This document shows positions 1 to 10,781 of a stretch of 64,000 nucleotides of DNA, piece by piece. A program made the position numbers and the translations under genes. This stretch comes from Lepas anatifera (taxonomy: Eukaryota; Arthropoda; Thecostraca; Lepadidae), in NCBI GenBank assembly GCA_034440635.1, contig JAOTON010001526.1:4349001-4413000 (forward strand), in the 5' to 3' direction. The notes under the pieces were generated by a model. That model made no database searches. It was not told the origin of the DNA and saw only the letters and a program-made list of their open reading frames with translations. The first letter of the stretch is position 1. Every line of letters begins with the position of its first letter.

Positions 1-1862
1 TACATCTTGAGTAAACTGGTTGAGCCTGGATTTCATCGTCCATAGTTGAAGGGCTGATAAATGGCTCCGATTAAGCTGAAGCCCCTTCCACCGTCCCGTG
101 TCAAGCTTAAATGTGGATTTGAGGGATGTGGGTATTTTGGCGAAAAACGTTTTTTAAGGAGCATCAGCGAATCAAGCATTCTGGGCTGCCCTGCAAGTTA
201 AGGAACAGTGGTTTTGGCCAAGGAGGTCGTTTTGAAGCATGGATCAAACAGCGGGCAGATCAGAACAGTGTGGGGAGAAAACAAACAAGTAAGTGATGTG
301 GTGTTCGTTGTAATTTCGGCAGCTTACATTTATTTCCACACAGTATGTTATGCTCACTGTTGATCAATAATTTTAAATGATATTAATAAGGGAAAAATGA
401 ATTTAACCTGCAGACTGGTCAAATTAGACTAAAACATTTGATTTTCCCTTCAGTCTTCTTTTAAATCCAATGCCTGTTTGTCCAGAATTAACCACAAAAG
501 TTGCATACCTTCATCAGTGGATTTGTAGATGCCAAAGAAACAAAAATCTTCACCTTTCCACATTAATTTGAGTTTTAAATACCAAACTATTTCTCCCATT
601 TCATTTTTTTCACTTACCTAAATATGCCTATGATCTATGTCAAGGGGACAAAGATATAACAAAAACACAGCCTAGTGCAACCTTTACTCATTCCTTTTAC
701 TCTTAACTTCCTTGGAAACATGATATTTATTTGACGTTTACTATCTAACTGACTTAAGGTTATTTATTAGCCTCATGAACTTCAGATCCTAAACCACGTA
801 CCCTCATGGAAATGAGCACAGCAATGCATGAAAAACTTTGAAATAGCCAACAGCTTCAAAATTTGGGATTTTTCATGTAAACATGCATTTAAAAGTCATG
901 GAAAGCTAATATTACATGTTTGTATTCAACTACAAGTAGCCATGATCCTTAAAAACACTTTCGAATATCAAAGAAGTACCCCTCCAATCTTGTCTGTCTG
1001 GCCATCAGAGCAAAATCCATATATAAATTTTGGGGGTTCCTTCCAAATTACCCCCTCCCACCTCCAAAAAACTGAAATCATGAAAATCTGCAGAAGCTGG
1101 CATAAGTAACCGCATGGTATGGGAACCAGGTCAGCTTTCTTCCATTGCAAACTATATTTTTTAAGTATTCTGGGCTGGACTATGTAACATAATAACAAAA
1201 TATCACTTATTCTCATTCTAGTGCAGCATTTTTTGTCAATGGCGGCTGCAGAGGACTGAAAAAGGGGACTGCTTTTCATGTTATTGTATATTTCCACCTG
1301 TGACCTAAATCATCTGAATTCAAGACTGAGTCTTATTCAAGACCCAGTCGAGCTGACTTTGACACACACTATTTGTATGCTGTACGTCCACAAATCTCAA
1401 ATTACATCCAATAATAAATTTCCTTTACCAATGGTGGCTCCAGAAAATGAGAATTGGTGTTTCGGTATTCAATTTGTTATAGGTTTCTGCCGATAGCCTT
1501 AATTTCCTGAGCGCGTCTGATAATTGAAAACCCGAAGAACAGTCTCAGTTCTAGAGTTTTGAAAATTAATAGACTTGTGTCATTCCACTTAGATTTGCCA
1601 TAGGCGGCTTCAGAGCACGAAAAATAAGGATATCACACATATAAGGATCAGAGCACAAAAACAAGGATAATGATATCCATTGGTGGCAAACTAGAAGTTT
1701 TTCCTGCTAATTTTAGTATTTTCTATTAAGAATGTGGAAAATGAGTAGGAACATTTTACCAATTGAATGGATTTTAGACAATTTTAATAGTCCTATCCTA
1801 ACCACCCGACATATTTAGAGGTTTTTTCGAAAGTGCCCGACAGATTTGAGATATTTTGCAGC
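1..1862. repeat. Duplicated ~1.9 kb block, copy 1 (left end cut by window edge)
   Basis: This stretch matches 2681-5568 nearly base for base, apart from a 1,026 bp insertion in the other copy. Similarity starts at base 1 and stops at about 1862, after the words atattttgcag; beyond this the copies diverge. The block contains the small zinc-finger-like exon at 61-288 and otherwise AT-rich DNA. The reading frames at 828-1109, 968-1297 and 1278-1496 recur in copy 2 but look like no known protein, so I do not call them genes. It could be a segmental duplication or part of a larger transposon family; the window alone cannot decide. Confidence 0.85.
61..288 (+). pseudogene. Zinc-finger-like first exon, copy 1, frameshifted
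   Basis: This is the counterpart of the open frame at 2742-2978. It starts with the same ATG and Met-Ala-Pro-Ile-Lys beginning. The T run at 150-155 has six Ts, where the other copy has seven, which shifts the frame just before the second half of the C2H2-like unit. The same GTAAGT donor-like site follows at 289. This copy therefore looks broken while the downstream one is intact. The function of the family is unknown to me. Confidence 0.5.
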
Positions 1863-2190
1863 TCTGATGTTAACTAGGCAGTCATTTACTCCGTAGCGAG
1901 GTCTTGCATCGTAGATTTGCAGGTACCTCTTGGATTTGGTTTACAATGCCAGAGCTGCAAAAAGTCGGGCTCTCGGGTCATAAAGTGCCCGACAGATTTT
2001 AGGGCACGGTATGGTCCTGCGACAGACCTTACAATCTGTGAGAAAAAAATATTGAAAGGAAACAGAAAATATTTTTTGTTTTAAAAAAAACTCAATATTA
2101 GAATTGTCACCTCTTTCACTCAACAAGTTTTTCATGAATTTGCCCCTCTCCCATATCAAGCCAGTGTGCGGCAAGAACCGATGGAAAATG

Positions 2191-2310
2191 GAGGGACTTA
2201 TGAATCGAGGGACCTTTGAATAGAGGGCCTTATGGGCAGAGGGTCTTTCCGAGGGACTTATGAATCGAGGGACCTTTGAATAGAGGGCCTTATGCACAGA
2301 GGGCCTTTTA
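2191..2310. repeat. 60 bp tandem duplication (2 units)
   Basis: The word gagggacttatgaatcgagg starts at 2191 and again at 2251. The two 60 bp units differ at only a few positions near their ends. Confidence 0.85.
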
Positions 2311-2352
2311 AACCTCACCCAGAAAATCCTCTGCTGGAAAAATTCATTCACC

Positions 2353-2408
2353 GGCCTGTCGGGCCCGATTTGTATTCCATAGCACGCGACAGCTTGGCCC
2401 GACAGGCC
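2353..2408. repeat. Hairpin with perfect 13 bp arms
   Basis: The left arm ggcctgtcgggcc (2353-2365) is the exact reverse complement of the right arm at 2396-2408, with a 30-base loop. The location is non-coding. Confidence 0.8.
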
Positions 2409-2480
2409 GCCGTAAAGGCCTTTAGACAGGCAAAACAGTTTTTTCCTTCGTTTCCTTCGTTTGGAAGTACGCTCAACGCT

Positions 2481-2516
2481 GCCGCAAGGGCGCTGTTTGA
2501 ACAGCGGCCTTGCGGC
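2481..2516. repeat. GC-rich hairpin with 17 bp arms
   Basis: Arms 2481-2497 and 2500-2516 pair at 16 of 17 positions around a two-base loop. A transcript through here would fold strongly. I see no T-run or other terminator feature. Confidence 0.75.
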
Positions 2517-2741
2517 AAAGCCGGTGTAAAAGGTATCTTTGGTTTGAAAAGCAGCCCTGCGGTTTGGTGTGTTGCGTTGTGGATATGGCGGAGGCCAAGG
2601 CCCTAGAATCCCGTGGTGTGGTGAAGGCAATACGTTGCAAGGTTGTGTTTTTGATTATGTTTCTCTTGCATTACTTTGGTATACATCTTGAGTAAACTGG
2701 TTGAGCCTGGATTTTATCGTCCATAGTTGAAGGGCTGATAA

Positions 2742-2978
2742 ATGGCTCCGATTAAGCTGAAGCCCCTTCCACCGTCCCGTGTCAAGCTTAAATGTGGATT
2801 TGAGGGATGTGGGTATTTTGGCGAAAAACGTTTTTTTAAGGAGCATCAGCGAATCAAGCATTCTGGGCTGCCCTGCAAGTTCAGGAACAGCGGTTTTGGT
2901 CAAGGAGGTCGTTTTGAAGCATGGATCAAACAGTGGGCGGATCAGAACAGTGTGGGGAGAAAACAAACAAGTAAGTGA
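2742..2978 (+). CDS. Short ORF with a C2H2-like zinc-finger unit, possible first exon
   Basis: The 78-residue frame starts at an ATG and reads Met-Ala-Pro-Ile-Lys-Leu-Lys-Pro, then a Cys-x4-Cys ... His-x4-His cluster around residues 18-40. The spacing between the second Cys and first His is 11 residues, one short of a classical C2H2 finger. The remainder is basic with Trp and Gly. A near-consensus donor, CAA|GTAAGT, lies at 2970/2971, so the coding exon may end there and the last three codons may be intronic. The frame is intact here and broken in the duplicate at 61-288. I recognise no specific family. It could be a host gene exon or part of a transposon-borne protein. Confidence 0.4.
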   Translation: MAPIKLKPLPPSRVKLKCGFEGCGYFGEKRFFKEHQRIKHSGLPCKFRNSGFGQGGRFEAWIKQWADQNSVGRKQTSK

Positions 2979-3068
2979 TGTGGTGTTCGTTGTAATTTCG
3001 GCAGCTTTCATTTATTTCCACACAGTATGTTATGCTCACTGTTGATCAATAATTTTAAATGATATTAA

Positions 3069-4090
3069 CCCGCGCCCCACCGGGGGTCCGGCGCCACCTT
3101 CGCCCCACCGGGGGGGCATCGATGGCCCCCTCTAACTCCGAAAATATGGGCGTTAGCGCAAATCTGCAAAGTGCAATAGAAAGCTCGCGTGAATTCAGTA
3201 AGAAATTACTTCGCATGTTTTAGTGCTCAGGTCAATGGTTTGACCTCCAGAGGTCAAATTAGGTCAAGATCGGCTATTTTCACTCAAATATGCAATGATT
3301 AAGCAAACTGGGCATAACTCTTATGTCATTAGAGCTATTGAGGCCTGGTAAAGTACATTTGATAGCAAATTGCCTGTACTTTTTCCGCTATGTGGAACGT
3401 AAAGACCTCCCGCCAGTGGTTTGACCGCCAGAGGTCACCTCGTGACCTAATATGACCTGAGGTCACGAAAGGTAAAAAAGTGACCTTGCCGTATATCAAA
3501 TGAAAGCCAGTGACAAGACAAACACGATGGTGTTTGTTTCATCGCTCTGGCTCAATTAGGTCAAAAGTTATTGTCAAAATACTGTTTTTGACCTCCGGTG
3601 ACCTTGGATGACCTTGGAAAAGTCAAAGGGCAAATATGACCCCTGGGATCCGTGAAAGGGTGTCCAAAAACGTTGTTCTGAGCAGTCTGAGTATTTGCAA
3701 TCATTTTTGTGGCTTTTATATCATGAAATAGCTTTTCCCCATGCTTTTCCAATGGGAGAGGTCGCCTCGTGACCTGACCTCAGGGCACGAAATCGAAAAA
3801 TCCCGGATATACACCTTGTAGACCCTGGAGGGGTCATGAAGTGTAGGAAGTTTCAAATCGATCGACTTTGAAATGTAGCTCTTACAGAGCTCTAAAGTGA
3901 AGCGAGGTGACCTTGGTTGACCTCGTCTGGTGACCTGACCTTGGGTGACCCGGGGTAAAAATTTCAGGGATGATGGGAAAAGGATGCAGTGAGAGGTAGA
4001 GCCCTCAACCGCGGTGCTGCGCCTCGTCGTTTTTCTGCTATCCCGGAAAAACCTTAGGGGGCCATCGATGGCCCCCCGGTGGGGCGAGGG
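3069..4090 (+). mobile_element. TTAA-inserting non-autonomous DNA element, family Y, copy 1
   Basis: The 1,022 bp element is flanked by TTAA at 3065-3068 and 4091-4094, and the duplicate block lacks it, so insertion at a single TTAA is directly visible. The ends are inverted: CCCGCGCCCCACCGGGGG on the left matches the complement of the right end, which begins CCCTCGCCCCACCGGGGG. TTAA target use with CCC-starting ends is typical of the piggyBac superfamily; no transposase is present. The interior contains 19 AGGTCA or TGACCT hexamers by my count and a hairpin-like GCGCCTCGTCG segment near 4020. The frame at 3561-3752 is a chance frame. Confidence 0.85.
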
Positions 4091-5568
4091 TTAATAAGGG
4101 AAAAATGAATTTTACTAGCAGACTGGTCAAATTAGACTAAAACATTTGATTTTCCCTTCCGTCTTCTTTTAAATCCAATGCCTGTTTGTCCAGAATTAAC
4201 CACAAAAGTTGCATACCTTCATCAGTGGATTTGTAGATGCCAAAGAAACAAAACTCTTCACCTTTCCACATTAATTTGTGTTTTAAGTACCAAACTATTT
4301 CTCCCATTTCATTTTATTCACTTACCTAAATATGCCTATGATCTATATCAAGGGGACAAAGATATAACAAAAACACAGCCTAGTGCAACCTTTACTCATT
4401 CCTTTTACTCTAAACTTCCTTGGAAACATGATATTTATTTGACATCTACTATCTAACTGACTTAAGGTTATTTATTAGCCTCATGAACTTCAGATCCTAA
4501 ACCACGTACCCTCATGGAAATGAGCACGGCAATGCATGAAAAACTTTGAAATAGCCAACAGCTTCAAAATTTGGGATTTTTCATGTAAACATGCATTAAA
4601 AAGTCATGGAAAGCTAATATTACATGTTTGTATTCAACTACAAGTAGCCATGATCCTTAAAAACACTTTCGAATATAAAAAGTACCCCTCCAATCTTGTT
4701 TGTCTGGCCATCAGAGCAAAATCCATATATAAATTTTGGGGGTGCCTTCCAAATTATCCCATCCCACCTCCAAAAAACTGAAATCATGAAAATCTGCAGA
4801 AGCTGGCATAAGTAACCACATAGTATGGGAACTAGGTCAGCTTTATTCCATTGCAAACTATATTTTTTAAGTATTATGGGCTGGACTATGTGACATAATA
4901 ACAAAATATCACTTATTCTCATTCTAGTGCAGCATTTTTTGTCAATGGCGGCTGCAGAGGACTGAAAAAGGGGGACTGCTTTTCATGTTATTGTATATTT
5001 CCACCTGTGACCTAAATCATCTGAATTCAAGACTGAGTCTTATTCAAGACCCAGTCGAGCTGACTTTGACACACACTATTTGTATGCTGTACGTCCACAA
5101 ATCTCAAATTACATCCAATAATAAATTTCCTTTACCAATGGTGGCTCCAGAAAATGAGAATTGGTGTTTCGGTATTCAATTTGTTATAGGTTTCTGCCGA
5201 TAGCCTTAATTTCCTGAGCGCGTCTGATAATTGAAAACCCGAAGAACAGTCTCAGTTCTAGAGTTTTGAAAATTAATAGACTTGTGTCATTCCACTTAGA
5301 TTTGCCATAGGCGGCTTCAGAGCACGAAAAATAAGGATATCACACATATAAGGATCAGAGCACAAAAATAAGGATAATGATATCCATTGGTGCCAAACTA
5401 GAAGTTTTTTATGCTAATTTTAGTATTTTCTATTAAGAATGTGGAAAATGAGTAGGAACATTTTACCAATTGAATGGGTTTTAGACAATTTTAATAGTCC
5501 TATCCTAACCACCCGACAGATTTGGAGGTTTTTTCGAAAGTGCCCGACAGATTTGAGATATTTTGCAG

Positions 5569-6076
5569 ATCTGTACAATGCATCGTATATCCTATCCTTA
5601 TCCTACAGTGTGTTTTTGCTTAAGTTTGTCCTTTATGTCCCTCATCTTCATTACGACCGGCGTCAGAATAGCCACATTGATGGTGGAGATGCTGTGAATG
5701 TCAAATAAATAAATAAAAATAAATCGCAGATTAGGGAGCACCTCGTCCATTAGGTGTACAGAAGTCTTAACGCCATGCTATATCCTTGCGTTTTATGGCA
5801 TGGAAATATCAACAAATATCTAGCTGTTTACATTTTTAAACCGTTACCAGCAATGCTTTTACCGGCTGGCTTGAACAAGAGAAACAAATGGTGTATATAT
5901 TAAGGACATCGGTGTTTTAAAGGTTGCCCAAGTCAGTTCTAGCGCGCAGGAAGTTATAACGCCAATTGAAAGCTGACACACTGCCATGAGCCAGCATATG
6001 TTTGCTATTAGCCATCCATTGATGCAGCGTGGGCCAAAAGGTGTTTTTAGGGATTGTTCAATGTTTGCACACGTTA
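5569..6076. other. Unassigned AT-rich stretch
   Basis: I see no gene here. A short taaataaataaaaataaatc run near 5704 resembles the A-rich tail of a retroelement, but no tRNA-like or LINE-like sequence precedes it. Confidence 0.5.
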
Positions 6077-6894
6077 CACTGTAAAAAAGTTAAGCATTCA
6101 GAAGGTGCTAATCAGACAGCAAAAAAACAAACGATTTTTGCTGCTAGCTTTAAGCCAATTTTCGGGGTGCTAAATGTTTTTGGTGCTAATTTATCGATTT
6201 AGCACCACCCTTCCTTTTCTTAACACGGCGCTAATATTAAGAATTTAGCACCTGAAGCACTAAAATTTTAGCAGCCCTAGGATGCTGATCCAATTAGCAG
6301 CGAGAGGGAGCTGTAAAAAACTACCACCAGGCTAGTTTTTTTAGCAGCCTAGAAAATTGTGAATAGCACCCATATTTTTAGCTTAAAAATAGCTCTTCTG
6401 AGGCGGAAAGTGCTAAATTGAACTATCTCAGCAGCACCAAAGAATTCCAGATATATTCAAATAAAGCCTTTAAAGAGCGAATGCATCCATTTTTAACCAC
6501 GAAATTTATATCTCCTTCAACAAAGTATTCATTCGTCGTCCGGGAATATAGCGCTCCCCGGTTCAAGGTACCTTACAACCCGGCTCCGAGCCTTGGCCCG
6601 GGTTACCCCACCCCTGAGCATTAATAGCAACATACAAATCCCGTTACCAAAATATTTGGCAGCCAATGGGCCTATTATGTGGCTTACATTCCGGTCAAAA
6701 CTAACTCCCAGAACACCAGCCCCTTTGTCAGGCAACGCGTATCCATAAGGCTTTGAATCGGGCAACGTGCCGAAAATGCGTCTAATTTACCAACGCCAGG
6801 TATGTATATACATACATACAAGAGGGACATATTGGAGGAACGGGTTAATGTAGAAATATAGTAAAAGTACGGCAAATAAATATTCCACCCCCAA

Positions 6895-6960
6895 CGCCAT
6901 AGCCACAGGTACCGGGGGGCAGGGGGCGGTGACCCCCAATCTTTGGGCTTGGGCGCAGTG
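6895..6960. repeat. Fragment of the GGCGTAGGAAC MITE family (family V)
   Basis: The words ggtaccggggggcagggggc followed by gtgacccccaatc resemble the 5' part of the complete copy at 7017-7228. The piece has no matching far end. Confidence 0.4.
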
Positions 6961-7016
6961 CGCCTAACTTTTAACAGATTTTGAACATTTTCTGTTAAAA
7001 AATTAAGTGATAGGTA

Positions 7017-7228
7017 CATAGGCGTAGGAACAGGGAGGCAGGGGGGCCATCGCTCCATCAAATATCGGGCCTAAAATTTCCTGATCTCATCTAAAATGGG
7101 AGGAAGTCGGACATTTTTATAAGCAGCCATTAGAAGGCAACCAGGAGTCCAAATCCGAAGAGTTTCTTGACAGCTTCAGGTTGAAGTTTCGCAGCCCCCT
7201 CCCAATATTCTGGAGGTTCCTACGCCTG
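7017..7228. mobile_element. 212 bp MITE, family V, complete copy
   Basis: The ends CATAGGCGTAGGAAC and the complement of the right end, CAGGCGTAGGAAC, are inverted. TAGGTA occurs on both sides (7011-7016 and 7229-7234), consistent with a 6 bp target duplication. The interior holds gggaggcaggggggcc and ttcctgatctcat segments that recur at 32455, 35589, 37860, 50621 and 61690. It is nested in the element at 6077-8090. Confidence 0.7.
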
Positions 7229-8260
7229 TAGGTAGGTAGAATCACATTCCGCGCCGCCAGCGGTGACGACTTATGCCCTCTAGACATAAATATTTCTGCG
7301 CCTATGCCTAATTTTCCAGGCTCTCTGGAAATAGGTAACTATATGGCCAGGAAATAAACTTTCAATAATATTTTTGCAAGTGGCAGATCCCGGGGGGCAA
7401 AATAAACACTCCCTCCCAACCACTCGATTTGGTATATTTTTTCTATAATATTTTTCACAATTTTGGATCCCTTGACCCCCTCCCAGACCATCCACTTACC
7501 TATCGGGGGAGCTTAATTGGGCGATGGGAGCATTCCTCGCTGCGAGATACCTTAAGGCTGTGCTTTGACCAAATTAACCTGTGTTGATATCTGCGATCAA
7601 ACTCGATAAATGTATATCCAGTATGTCCACTTACCTCCAGACTTTGGCCTTTGCGGGCTTTCGCCCTTGCGCGCAATGACTATTATTGACAGACCAACAC
7701 TTGGTGAAAGATGGCGTTTGACTGACTGCGAGGACGCGGCACGTGGTAGATCAAGCACCCATCAATGCTAAAATTTCCCGCCAAGATCGTTTAAGATGAA
7801 CTAGCACTTTAAGACTAATCAAGCCGGAAATGCAGCGCGCGCGCACTCGCTTGTGCGCGTTTTTTTCAGGGGAATCGGAAAGATGCTAGAAAAACATAAC
7901 TTGTGGGTGACCAGGTGCTAAAAAACAGCAACACGCTAGCACATAATTAAATCAGAGAAGCTAATTTGTGAAAATAAAGCCGCAGGTGTTATATTCAAGC
8001 AGCATCTGGCTCTTTAGCTCCAATTTATGCTGCCAAGTACATGTTATAGCACGGATTTAGCATATGGTGGTGCTCAACTTCTTTACAGTGTAGTAGAAGT
8101 AAAGATGTGTCAAAATTTCACCACAAACAGAATATGACCGCCAACAGGGGATGGATTTATCGTTGAAGGTGCTTGGGCACCCCCAAGGACACGTCGAAGC
8201 AGTGTGAAAAAGGCCTTTAGCTTTCCGCGTTTTTCATTTTAAGAACTTGAAATCGGTTTT

Positions 8261-8695
8261 ATGCAGTTTTACATCCCTGTGGGAGGCCAACATACTTTAG
8301 GCTACACTGTGGCTTTTAATATGGGGGTTATTGGAATTGTTTCAAATTTTGTCACCGCCAACCATTTTCGAAAACTCACGCCCGTGACCGGCAGGTTGAC
8401 TGCGTTGGCCAACACCAGCTCCTACCACTTCTGGAGGACTTACTGGAACCCGGAGAAGACCTTCAGCATGGCTGACGTCAACCGCAGTAGGTTCATTGGA
8501 CTAGGCAAACTCATTATGCGCCTTGGTCTTGTGCAAGCCCGGATGAATAGACAATCAAATGTTATTAGCCCTCGCCAGGGGTGGAAAAACCGCCAACTCA
8601 CCAACCAGGGATTGCGACAGACCTTGACTACTGAAAATATTAAGTGCGACAGAAAACGTCTACGAATTGGAACCCGACGGCCGCGAAGAAAGTAA
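8261..8695 (+). CDS. Unrecognised 144-residue ORF
   Basis: This frame lies just right of the 6077-8090 element and is more GC-rich than its surroundings. The product is basic at its C terminus (Arg-Lys-rich) with no clear signal peptide, membrane segment or motif. No splice sites flank it convincingly and there is no second copy in the window. It may be a fragment of a mobile-element protein or a chance frame. I assign no function. Confidence 0.25.
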   Translation: MQFYIPVGGQHTLGYTVAFNMGVIGIVSNFVTANHFRKLTPVTGRLTALANTSSYHFWRTYWNPEKTFSMADVNRSRFIGLGKLIMRLGLVQARMNRQSNVISPRQGWKNRQLTNQGLRQTLTTENIKCDRKRLRIGTRRPRRK

Positions 8696-9029
8696 CAGAG
8701 ATCCCAGGGACCTGGGCCATTACTCAGTTAAAAACCTCGATACACAGAAGGGGGCATTTGACCCCAACCCTCAACCCCTGCCTCCCTGAAATTATAGATT
8801 GCAGGTTTGTTCCTGGCGGCCCATTTCCGTTTTATGTCAGTGCCTTTTGCAGTGGTATGGCAGCCTTTACATATGTGGCAGAATAACACATACTTGTGGT
8901 GTTCAGTAAGCCTCATTGCGAATTCAGGAATATTATTGTCTGGTTGTTTTGTATCAATGTAGGTACTAATGCCGCATTGTGTGTGCTTTAGTAATGGCTA
9001 TACTGAAAGCTAAAGCGACTTCGTGGCTT

Positions 9030-10095
9030 TCATTAAGTTGGGACAGGTTTGGGTTTTTCCCTGGCCCTCGGCCCTGTGGGGAAGGGTGTTTCAAAATCCC
9101 CCCTTAGGTTGTTCCTACAGCGCAAAAAACGACGGTGCGAACCGCTACCTTACTTAGTACACCATATCCTTGATAAATTTTGCAACTTTCCCAAAAAAAT
9201 TGAGGTTGGGTCACCTCTGGTCAGGTCACCAGTGCACGTCAAGTGAACTCACTTCCATAAAATGTCAAAGGTGGCATAAGTAAGAAAAGGGCGAATCTTA
9301 CAAACTGAAACTTAAATCACGTAATTGGCCCATCGAATACTACAAAAAAATCCAGGATTTTTCATGGTATTGACCTAGGATCAGGGGTACATCATGACCT
9401 CTCCATTGAAAATGCACGGGGAAAACATAAATTGGCTGAAATTGTTTCTTTTTCTGTAGATACCATTTGGAACACCTTTTTATTCTCCAAATCATAGTAT
9501 CTTAACCGCTTTATATTGCAAGTTTGAACCTGTGACACGGTGTGGCGTCTGAGAGGTTGTCTGGGGCTACTTAGGCAGGTGTTCAGGCTTCGGTCAGTGA
9601 CTTAGCAGGAAAGGATGGTAAACCTTTTTATCTAACTTCAACTTAACTTATTTCAATTTTGATATAATTACGGTTTGATTAATATTGCGAATCCATTCAT
9701 ATGCATAATGACTATGCCAAATTAGATGGTGACCTTGAACGGACCTTAGGTCAGGTCATTTTTATGTTTTGACCAAGTATACCCATAACATACATCAATC
9801 GATTTTCCGTAGCAAGTAAAAGCGACTGGTGCCTAAAAATGATTTTAAATTAACTTTGTCAGACGCTAGAGCCTACGAACTCTTCTCTGACATGCCCACT
9901 TCTTTAACCTGACATGAACTCAATGTTGACCTGAGCCAAAAAGTGATCAATGTAGTTTCTTCATAAATTTGTATGAATTATACACCAGCGTTCACGTTTT
10001 TTCGCTATCCCGCAGAGGAGGTGAGTTCGAGGGGAACGCTTGAAACCCCTCCACCAGGGCGAAGGTGGCCGGAGTCCCACCGGGGAGAGTGCTGA
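9030..10095. repeat. Diverged element related to the AGGTCA-rich TTAA families
   Basis: The stretch carries several TGACCT/AGGTCA words and a terminal segment (cagggcgaaggtggccgg, cccaccggggag at ~10059-10090) resembling the GC-rich ends of family Y. Near 9115 it has a cgcaaaaaacgacggtgcga segment like the internal hairpin of those families. Clean inverted ends or target duplications are not visible, so the limits are approximate. Confidence 0.45.
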
Positions 10096-10328
10096 AGATC
10101 AAACTGCTCGCAATAAAAATCGAGCTACGTCAAACAATTTTTGACTGTAATGTTCGTTTCTGTTTCGACCAATTTTCGATTCCAGGCATGTTTTTTGTTG
10201 ATTTTCTCCGGTGCAAAGGGAGAGTTAGTGTAAATCCCTAACAAAAGGTGTTTTGATTAAATATCAAACTTTAGCTTACTGAAATTCGTCTGAACCTCAT
10301 CAACAGTTGATTTCTCTGCCCTTGGCAG

Positions 10329-10720
10329 CCTGACGTGCCAGTCGTGGTTATGGCGTTTGACGTCCTGACGTGCCAGTCGTGGTGACTGGTGACAGCGTTT
10401 GACGTCCTGACGTGCCAGTCGTGGTGGCATCGTTTGACAGTCTGACGTGCCAGTCGTGGTGACAGCGTTTGACAGCTTGACGTGCCAGTCGTGGTGACAG
10501 CGTTTAACAGCCTGACGTGCCAGTCGTGGTGACAGCGTTTGACAGCCTGACGTGCCAGTCGTGGTGAGAGCGTTTGACAGCCTGACGTGCCAGTCGTGGT
10601 GACAGCGTTTGACAGCCTGACGTGCGAGTCGTGGTTACGGCGTTTGACAGCCTGACGTGCCAGTCGTGGTTAAGGCGTTTGACAGCCTGACGTGCCAGTC
10701 GTGTTTGCAGCGTTTGACAG
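10329..10720. repeat. 35 bp minisatellite, about 11 units
   Basis: The unit cctgacgtgccagtcgtggt followed by gacagcgtttgacag repeats with few changes; one unit has a 7 bp internal duplication (gactggt). Because 35 is not a multiple of three, each unit shifts the reading frame, which argues against coding. Confidence 0.95.
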
Positions 10721-10781
10721 CCTTGCAGCAGGCGGACTCGAGTACTACCTCCAATACTGGGCGCACCAGCGTCGCGACCTC

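Larger units (their letters stand above)
1863..2680. other. Spacer between the two duplicated blocks
   Basis: This sequence is not shared with the region after copy 2. It holds a 60 bp direct tandem duplication (2191-2250 and 2251-2310) and a GC-rich part with two strong hairpins (2353-2408 and 2481-2516). The frames at 1941-2630 (minus) and 2292-2606 (plus) run through these repeats and show no recognisable domain. Confidence 0.6.
2681..5568. repeat. Duplicated ~1.9 kb block, copy 2 (interrupted)
   Basis: This copy is colinear with 1-1862 except for the element at 3069-4090 and its extra TTAA. Copy 1 reads straight through as gatattaataaggg, so it serves as the empty site. Small differences (single bases and a few short indels) show that the copies have diverged somewhat since duplication. 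Confidence 0.85.
6077..8090. mobile_element. TA-flanked element with inverted ends and subterminal repeats
   Basis: The left end CACTGTAAAAAAGTTAAGCA and the complement of the right end, CACTGTAAAGAAGTTGAGCA, are inverted copies, each bordered by TA (6075-6076 and 8091-8092). Both subterminal regions are full of short gctaaa/tttagcac words, a layout often seen where a transposase binds repeatedly. The TA target suggests Tc1/mariner-like mobilisation. No transposase frame is visible in 2.0 kb, and a smaller element is nested at 7017-7228. Confidence 0.7.
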
